Of a stretch of 8,970 nucleotides of DNA, positions 4,026 through 8,970 are shown one piece after another. The notes under the pieces are model-generated. The model was not told the DNA's origin. It searched no databases and saw only the letters and a program-made list of their open reading frames with translations. The stretch covers positions 1 to 8,970 of the forward strand of contig JAJBVU010000124.1 of assembly GCA_020859645.1 (NCBI GenBank), given 5' to 3'. The stretch comes from Eubacterium sp. (GTDB taxonomy: Bacteria; Bacillota; Clostridia; Lachnospirales; CAG-274). The first letter of the stretch is position 1, and the number at the start of each line of letters is the position of its first letter. The translations under genes were made by a program, and so were the position numbers.

Positions 4026-5300
4026 TTATCTGTAAAGAATATCTTCTCTTGCAGGGCCGTTTGAAACCATAGTTATTTTTACCCCAAGCTCTTTTTCTAT
4101 AAATTCAACATAAGCCTTAGCCTCTGAGGGAAGCTCCTCATAGCTCTTAATTCCTCTTATGTCGCAGTTCCAGCCCTTAAGATAGGTCAAAACGGGAGTT
4201 GACTTATAAAGCTTGTCTGTTGTTAAAAAGTCCTTATATTCCTTGCCCTCATATTCATAGCCCGTACAAACGGGGATTTCCTTAAGATAAGAAAGAACGT
4301 CCAAGCAGGTTAAGCAAACCTGGGTTGCTCCCTGAATTTCAGCTCCGTAGCGTGAAGCCACTGTGTCAAACCAGCCTACTCTTCTTGCTCTGCCTGTTGT
4401 TGCGCCGTATTCGCCCTTGTCGCCGCCTCTTCTGCGGAGATCCTCGGCTTCTGTCTCGTCAAGAATTTCGGAAACAAAGGGACCTTCGCCGACAGCTGAA
4501 GAATAAGCCTTTGTTATGCAGATAATGTCTGAAATAGCATAAGGAGGAATACCCGAGCCTACAGCGGCATAGCCTGCAAGAGTTGATGAGCTTGTTACAT
4601 AGGGGTAAATGCCGTGGTCGGTGTCCTTAAGAGTACCCAGCTGACCCTCAAGAAGAATGTTCTTTCCTTCTTTAATTGCCTTTCTCAAATACGCTCCCGT
4701 ATCGGCTTTATGGTCTTTGATTATTTCCGCATATTCCTTAAGAGTTGCATAAACGTCCATATAATCAATTTCGGGCTTGTTATAAAGATGCTTTAATGTA
4801 ACATTCACTTTTTCATACATCATCTGAAGCTTTTCCTTAAGAAGGTCATCATTATAAAGCTCCCAAACCTGCAAACCCATTTTTGCATATTTGTCTGCAA
4901 AGAAGGGCGCAATGCCCGATTTTGTTGAGCCGAAGGCTTTTCCGCCCAAACGCTCCTCTTCATATGTATCAAGCATAACGTGATGGGGAAGGAGAACCTG
5001 TGCCCTTTCGGAAATAAGAAGATTAAAGTCAACTCCCGCTTCCTTAACGCTTTTAACCTCTTCCGTAAGAGAAGCAATATTCAGCGCACAGCCGTTTGCA
5101 ATTATATTAACTGTGTTTTTGTGGAAAATTCCCGAAGGGAGCTGATGAAGAGCAAATCTGCCGTATTCGTTTATAATAGTGTGTCCGGCGTTAGCTCCGC
5201 CCTGAAATCTGACCACAATATCGGCGTTTTCTGCACAAAGGTCGGTTATTTTGCCCTTTCCTTCGTCTCCCCAGTTGGCTCCTACAATAGCTTTTACCAT
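4026..5300 (-). CDS. purA: adenylosuccinate synthetase
   Basis: Catalyses GTP-dependent condensation of IMP with aspartate to adenylosuccinate, the first step from IMP to AMP, in the cytoplasm. The 424 residues match the family length. Visible are the phosphate-binding GDEGKGK (11-17) with catalytic Asp12, NAGHT (37-41) with catalytic His40, DTDHGIYPYVTSSS (226-239), the substrate loop TTGRARRVGWFD (301-312) and a C-terminal SNGPARED (413-420) at the guanine-binding site. Two usual signatures deviate. Asn9 replaces Gln before WGDEGKG, and GIAPFFADKYAK (129-140) differs from the common GIGPxYxxKxxR, with Lys140 in place of Arg. This appears to be a clostridial subtype. The ATG at 5300 follows AAGGAAGGTG. 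It starts 18 nt after purB and is followed 15 nt later by the thioesterase gene. Confidence 0.96.
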   Translation of the reverse strand: MVKAIVGANWGDEGKGKITDLCAENADIVVRFQGGANAGHTIINEYGRFALHQLPSGIFHKNTVNIIANGCALNIASLTEEVKSVKEAGVDFNLLISERAQVLLPHHVMLDTYEEERLGGKAFGSTKSGIAPFFADKYAKMGLQVWELYNDDLLKEKLQMMYEKVNVTLKHLYNKPEIDYMDVYATLKEYAEIIKDHKADTGAYLRKAIKEGKNILLEGQLGTLKDTDHGIYPYVTSSSTLAGYAAVGSGIPPYAISDIICITKAYSSAVGEGPFVSEILDETEAEDLRRRGGDKGEYGATTGRARRVGWFDTVASRYGAEIQGATQVCLTCLDVLSYLKEIPVCTGYEYEGKEYKDFLTTDKLYKSTPVLTYLKGWNCDIRGIKSYEELPSEAKAYVEFIEKELGVKITMVSNGPAREDILYR

Positions 5301-5318
5301 AATTTACACCTTCCTTTA

Positions 5319-6752
5319 TTATACGTTTAACTCTGCGTCATCCTTAAGAGTGTCCTTGTTTAATTCAACAAGAGGTTTAATATATTCGTCTACAAACTCC
5401 TGAACCTGTCCCGGTGCTCTGCCTATAAAGTTTTTGGGGTCTAATGTCTTTCTTATGTCCTCTTCGGAGGCTTTGAACATAGGATCTTTTACAATTCTGT
5501 CAATAAGGTCGTTGTCTCCGCCCTCCTGTTTAACAACAGCCGCAGCCTCCATAGAAAGCTCTCTTATTCTTTCGTGAAGCTCCTGACGGTTTCCTCCTCT
5601 TTCCTTAACCTCGTCCATCATTATATTTTCTGTAGCCATAAAGGGCAGCTCGTTCATAATATGCTTTTCAATTACCTTGGGATAAACAACCAATCCCCCT
5701 GCTACATTGAGATAAATTCCCAATACAGCGTCGCAGGCAAGAAAAGCTTCGGGAACGGAAATTCTCTTGTTTGAAGAATCGTCCAGGGTTCTTTCAAGCC
5801 ACTGAGCCGAAGCCGTTAAAGCCGGGCTTTGTGCAATTGAAATTATGTAGCGTGACAAACCGGCTATTCTTTCGCTTCTCATAGGATTTCTCTTATAAGC
5901 CATAGCGGAAGAGCCTATCTGACCCTTTTCAAAAGGCTCTTCAACCTCTTTAAGGTGTGCAAGAAGCCTTATATCATTTGAAAATTTAGCCGCCGACTGG
6001 GCTATTCCCGAAAGAACGTTTACAGCCATACTGTCAAGCTTTCTTGAATATGTCTGACCCGAAACGGGGAAAACAGCCTTATAGCCTAATTTTTCCGCAA
6101 TTGCTTTATCAAGAGCCTTAACCTTTTCTTCATCGTTTTCGAAAAGCTCCATAAAGCTTGCCTGAGTACCTGTAGTGCCCTTGCAGCCCAAAAGCTTTAC
6201 GTTGTCCAAAAAGAAGTCGATCTGCTCCAAATCCATAAGGAGATCCTGCGCCCAAAGACAGGCTCTCTTTCCCACTGTTGTAAGCTGAGCCGGCTGAAAA
6301 TGAGTAAAGCCCAATGTGGGAAGGTCTTTATATTTTAAAGCAAAATCCCCAAGCTTTGATATAACGGAAACTACCATACTGCGGATAAGCTTCATAGCCT
6401 CTGTCATAAGAATTACGTCAGTGTTGTCCCCTACATAACAGCTTGTAGCCCCTAAGTGAATAATAGCTTCAGCTTTGGGACACTGCTTTCCGTAGGCGTA
6501 AACGTGGCTCATAACGTCGTGGCGGCAGACCTTTTCTCTGGCTTCAGCCACATCATAGTTTATGTTTTCGGCGTTTGCCTTAAGCTCTTCAATCTGCTCG
6601 TCTGTAATGTCAAGACCTAATTCCTTTTCCGTTTCAGCAAGTATAATCCACAGCTTACGCCATGTTTTAAACTTCTTGTCGGGAGAAAATATTTCCTTCA
6701 TCTCCTTGGAAGAATATCTTGAATTTAAGGGACTTTCATATATATCTTTCAT
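5319..6752 (-). CDS. purB: adenylosuccinate lyase, long eukaryote-like type
   Basis: Removes fumarate from SAICAR (giving AICAR) and from adenylosuccinate (giving AMP), thus serving both the purC and purA products. It belongs to the fumarase/aspartase superfamily and should be a homotetramer with shared active sites. At 477 residues it is nearer to the human ADSL type (about 484) than to the B. subtilis type (about 431). Visible are HDVMSH (78-83), the catalytic-acid region TLGFTHFQPAQ with His151, and the mobile signature loop GSSAMAYKRNPMRSE (280-294) holding the catalytic Ser. Ala285 stands where Pro is frequent in this loop. The ATG at 6752 overlaps the purF stop by one base (TAATG), and GGAGGG (6764-6759) lies 6 nt upstream, pointing to translational coupling. 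Confidence 0.96.
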   Translation of the reverse strand: MKDIYESPLNSRYSSKEMKEIFSPDKKFKTWRKLWIILAETEKELGLDITDEQIEELKANAENINYDVAEAREKVCRHDVMSHVYAYGKQCPKAEAIIHLGATSCYVGDNTDVILMTEAMKLIRSMVVSVISKLGDFALKYKDLPTLGFTHFQPAQLTTVGKRACLWAQDLLMDLEQIDFFLDNVKLLGCKGTTGTQASFMELFENDEEKVKALDKAIAEKLGYKAVFPVSGQTYSRKLDSMAVNVLSGIAQSAAKFSNDIRLLAHLKEVEEPFEKGQIGSSAMAYKRNPMRSERIAGLSRYIISIAQSPALTASAQWLERTLDDSSNKRISVPEAFLACDAVLGIYLNVAGGLVVYPKVIEKHIMNELPFMATENIMMDEVKERGGNRQELHERIRELSMEAAAVVKQEGGDNDLIDRIVKDPMFKASEEDIRKTLDPKNFIGRAPGQVQEFVDEYIKPLVELNKDTLKDDAELNV

Positions 6753-8146
6753 TATTTACCCTCCAGTTTTTTCAAAAGGTGAGATACATCAACGGGGTAA
6801 TTCCCTGTGAAACAGGCACAGCAGAAATCTCTTGAGCTGTTGGGGGCTATTTTAAGCAGGTTTTCAAGGCTTAAATAGTCAAGACTGTCTGCGCCTATAA
6901 TTTTAGCCGTTTCGCTGACGTCATAGTGGTTTGCAATAAGCTCCGAACGGGTGGGAACATCCGTCCCGAAGAAACAGGGCCACTTAAAGGGCGGTGAGGA
7001 TATTCTGACGTGAACCTCAGACGCTCCGGCTTCACGAAGAAGGCTTACAATATGTGCTGATGTTGTGCCTCTTACAATAGAGTCGTCTATCATAACAACC
7101 CTCTTCCCGGCAACCTCGCTTTTAAGAGCGTTAAGCTTCATTTTAACGGCGTTTTGGCGAAGCTTCTGCTCCGGCGAAATAAAGGTTCTTGCAATATATT
7201 TGTTTTTGATAAAGCCCATTTTTGAGGGTATGCCGGACTGCTCCGAATAGCCCTGGGCAGCCGAAAGCCCGGAATCGGGAACTCCCACAACAATGTCTGC
7301 GTCAACGGGACTTTGAAGCGCCAAAAACTTTCCTGCCATTTTTCTTGCGTCGTGAACTGCCTGACCGTCCAAAACAGAATCGGGACGTGCAAAATAAATG
7401 TGTTCGAATATGCAGAGACTTGTTCTCTCCGGTTTTATAACCTGTTCCGACTCGATTTTGCCCTTGAATACGGTAACAACCTCTCCCGGCTCAATATCTC
7501 TTATAAATTCCGCTCCTATGGCGTCAAAGGCACAGGTTTCCGAAGCAAAAACAATTGCGTCTCCCATTTTGCCCATACAAAGAGGGCGGAAGCCCCAGGG
7601 GTCACGGGCAGCTATAAGCTTTTGAGGGCTCATAACCAAAATGGAGAAAGCTCCCTTAATCTTCTTAATTGTTCTTTTAACCGCTTCTTCTATTGATTTT
7701 GAGGTAATTCTCTCTTTGGCAATCTGATAAGCAAGAATTTCGGTATCGGCTGTTGTCTGGAAAATTGCGCCGTTATATTCAAGCTCAGACTTAAGAACCT
7801 CCGTATTTGTTATATTGCCGTTATGGGCTATGGCAAGGGTTCCCTTTATGTAGCGCAGAACAAGGGGCTGAACATTTTCTCTCAAAGAGCCGCCTGCCGT
7901 AGAATATCTTACGTGGCCCACAGCCATTGTTCCGGGATATTTTTCTAATATTTCATTGTTAAAGACCTCGTTTACGAGACCCTTGTCTTTATAATAGCTG
8001 ATTTCTCTGTCTAAGTTGACGGCTATTCCGCAGCCCTCCTGACCTCTGTGCTGAAGTGCAACAAGCGCACTGCAGGTTGTGTTTGCACAGTAGCCGTGAG
8101 GATCCCATATTCCGAAAACACCGCATTCTTCCTTAATTTTGGTCAT
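6752..8146 (-). CDS. purF: amidophosphoribosyltransferase, Fe-S type
   Basis: Performs the first committed step of de novo purine synthesis: glutamine plus PRPP to 5-phosphoribosylamine. An N-terminal Ntn glutaminase domain (from Cys8, about 8-230) is joined to a phosphoribosyltransferase domain. The short propeptide MTKIKEE would be removed to expose nucleophile Cys8 in CGVFGI. HNGNITN (108-114) and the PRPP loop VVMIDDSIVRGTTS (350-363) are intact. Cys245, Cys391, Cys442 and Cys445 (in FCCACFTG) match the four [4Fe-4S] ligands of B. subtilis PurF, so this is the oxygen-labile, propeptide-containing class. An extra Cys443 is present. The ATG at 8146 is chosen, 9 nt after GGAGG (8160-8156); a TTG immediately before it is also possible. 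The enzyme is probably feedback-inhibited by purine nucleotides, as family members are. It begins 18 nt after purC. Confidence 0.97.
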   Translation of the reverse strand: MTKIKEECGVFGIWDPHGYCANTTCSALVALQHRGQEGCGIAVNLDREISYYKDKGLVNEVFNNEILEKYPGTMAVGHVRYSTAGGSLRENVQPLVLRYIKGTLAIAHNGNITNTEVLKSELEYNGAIFQTTADTEILAYQIAKERITSKSIEEAVKRTIKKIKGAFSILVMSPQKLIAARDPWGFRPLCMGKMGDAIVFASETCAFDAIGAEFIRDIEPGEVVTVFKGKIESEQVIKPERTSLCIFEHIYFARPDSVLDGQAVHDARKMAGKFLALQSPVDADIVVGVPDSGLSAAQGYSEQSGIPSKMGFIKNKYIARTFISPEQKLRQNAVKMKLNALKSEVAGKRVVMIDDSIVRGTTSAHIVSLLREAGASEVHVRISSPPFKWPCFFGTDVPTRSELIANHYDVSETAKIIGADSLDYLSLENLLKIAPNSSRDFCCACFTGNYPVDVSHLLKKLEGK

Positions 8147-8164
8147 CAAAGCCTTCCTCCGATA

Positions 8165-8884
8165 TTATTTAGCGTAGAACTCGTTTAATCTTCCCCATAC
8201 CTCAAAATATACGTCCGAAAATTCGCCTAAGTCAAAACGGAAGCGGTCTTTGTCGAGCTTCTTGTTTGTCTCGGCGTCCCAAAGACGGCAGGTGTCGGGA
8301 GAAATTTCGTCAGCCAAAACAATTTCGCCGTCGGCTGTTTTGCCCACTTCAATTTTGAAGTCAATAATTTTAATGCCTATGTTTAAGAAAATCTTCTTAA
8401 GGCTTTCGTTTACCTTAAAAGCCATTTCCGCAATCTGGTCGATTTCTTCCTTTGTGGCAAGCCCTATTGCAAGAGCCTGTGATGTGTTTATCATTGGGTC
8501 TCCCAAATCATCGTCTTTATAAGAAAATTCAAGTGTGGGGTTTTTAAGGGGAGTACCCTCTTTAACGCCGAAACGCTTTGAAAATGACCCTGCGGCAACA
8601 TTTCTCACAATAACCTCAAGGGGAATAATTTTGCACTTTTTAACAAGTGTCTCTCTTTTTGAAAGCTCTTCAACAAGGTGGGTTTTAATTCCGTCCTTTT
8701 CGAGAAGGCGGAAGATGAAGTTTGCCATTTGGTTGTTGATTTCGCCCTTTCCTTCGAATGAGCCTTTTTTAAGACCGTTAAAAGCCGTTGCATCGTCCTT
8801 ATATTCGAAAATGCAAAGATTGGGATCGTCTGTTGTATATACTTTTTTAGCTTTTCCTGTGTAAAGCAGCTGTTTCTTTTCCAT
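8165..8884 (-). CDS. purC: SAICAR synthetase (phosphoribosylaminoimidazole-succinocarboxamide synthase)
   Basis: ATP-dependent ligation of aspartate to CAIR, producing SAICAR, which PurB then cleaves. The 239-residue protein has the usual bacterial length. It opens with LLYTGKAKKVY (6-16), carries signature 1 as IPLEVIVRNVAAGS (87-100), signature 2 as IIDFKIEVG (173-181), and the ATP/metal segment ADEISPDTCRLWD (191-203). The ATG at 8884 gives the conserved N-terminus. Its nearest ribosome binding site, AAAGGTG (8902-8896), is about 11-13 nt away, slightly long, so initiation may be modest; a GTG at 8896 overlaps that site and is unlikely. At least 86 nt without a gene lie upstream, so purC may head the operon, but purE or others could lie beyond the window edge. 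Confidence 0.96.
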   Translation of the reverse strand: MEKKQLLYTGKAKKVYTTDDPNLCIFEYKDDATAFNGLKKGSFEGKGEINNQMANFIFRLLEKDGIKTHLVEELSKRETLVKKCKIIPLEVIVRNVAAGSFSKRFGVKEGTPLKNPTLEFSYKDDDLGDPMINTSQALAIGLATKEEIDQIAEMAFKVNESLKKIFLNIGIKIIDFKIEVGKTADGEIVLADEISPDTCRLWDAETNKKLDKDRFRFDLGEFSDVYFEVWGRLNEFYAK

Positions 8885-8923
8885 ATTAATACACACACCT
8901 TTCGTAAATTCTTTTATAAAACT

Positions 8924-8967
8924 ATGTTAAGGGAACGCAGTCCCCCATTGTCAACAACAACATTATA
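8924..8967 (-). promoter_or_regulatory. promoter region upstream of purC
   Basis: On the - strand a perfect TTGACA (8954-8949) is present, with the best -10 candidate TAACAT (8929-8924, 4/6) at a long 19-nt spacing. A perfect TATAAT (8967-8962) also occurs at the very window edge, whose -35 would lie outside. Either could start the pur transcript. A weak GGGA/TCCC hairpin (8931-8934 with 8941-8944) follows. No purine-riboswitch core is recognisable in the part visible. Confidence 0.4.
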
Positions 8968-8970
8968 CAT

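Noticed and set aside
8885..8970. Possible purine, PRPP or ZTP riboswitch before purC.
   Set aside because: Only 86 nt are visible, and they contain just a weak GGGA/TCCC hairpin with none of the conserved cores I would recognise; an element beyond the window edge cannot be excluded.
1..8970. CRISPR arrays, insertion sequences, tRNA or rRNA genes.
   Set aside because: No direct-repeat arrays, transposase-like frames, terminal inverted repeats or tRNA cloverleaf signatures were seen.

Overview
The window looks like a chromosomal segment of an anaerobic, low-to-mid GC member of the Clostridia, probably a gut-type Firmicute. The evidence is strong AGGAGG-like ribosome binding sites, frequent TTG/GTG starts, a clostridial iscR-nifS-nifU cluster, an Fe-S type PurF, and a short palindromic repeat of a kind common in gut Oscillospiraceae/Lachnospiraceae genomes. 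The genus cannot be fixed from the sequence alone.

Left part (1-2456, + strand): a well-formed sigma-A promoter and an overlapping inverted repeat precede an Rrf2/IscR-type regulator. A group I cysteine desulfurase (NifS/IscS) and an Fe-S scaffold (IscU/NifU) follow. Together they form a minimal, probably self-regulated Fe-S assembly operon. A triple-hairpin dispersed repeat sits between iscR and nifS.

Middle part (2457-3180, + strand): two small genes, a nucleoside 2-deoxyribosyltransferase-like protein and a short DUF454/YbaN-like membrane protein, lie 20 nt apart and probably form one unit.

Region 3181-3580 has no conventional gene but is dense in signals. On the + strand there is a promoter, a roughly 95-nt untranslated stretch and a strong terminator. 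On the - strand there is a promoter with a perfect -10 box, a roughly 100-nt leader, a near-perfect Shine-Dalgarno, a 23-codon GTG-started hydrophobic ORF, and a terminator-like hairpin. The two predicted transcripts converge and overlap at their 3' ends. This is the layout of a type I toxin-antitoxin locus of the txpA/RatA or bsrG/SR4 kind, and it is the most interesting object here.

Right part (3581-8970, - strand): a compact purine operon read from the right edge leftwards: purC, purF, purB, purA, then an FlK-like hotdog thioesterase that appears to start at CTG, ended by a strong terminator. purC makes SAICAR, purF performs the first committed step (PRPP to phosphoribosylamine), purB acts twice (SAICAR cleavage and adenylosuccinate cleavage), and purA commits IMP to AMP. 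Gaps are 15-18 nt or a 1-nt overlap, so the five genes are almost certainly co-transcribed. PurF carries the cysteines for a [4Fe-4S] cluster, so it is a plausible client of the Fe-S genes at the other end of the window.
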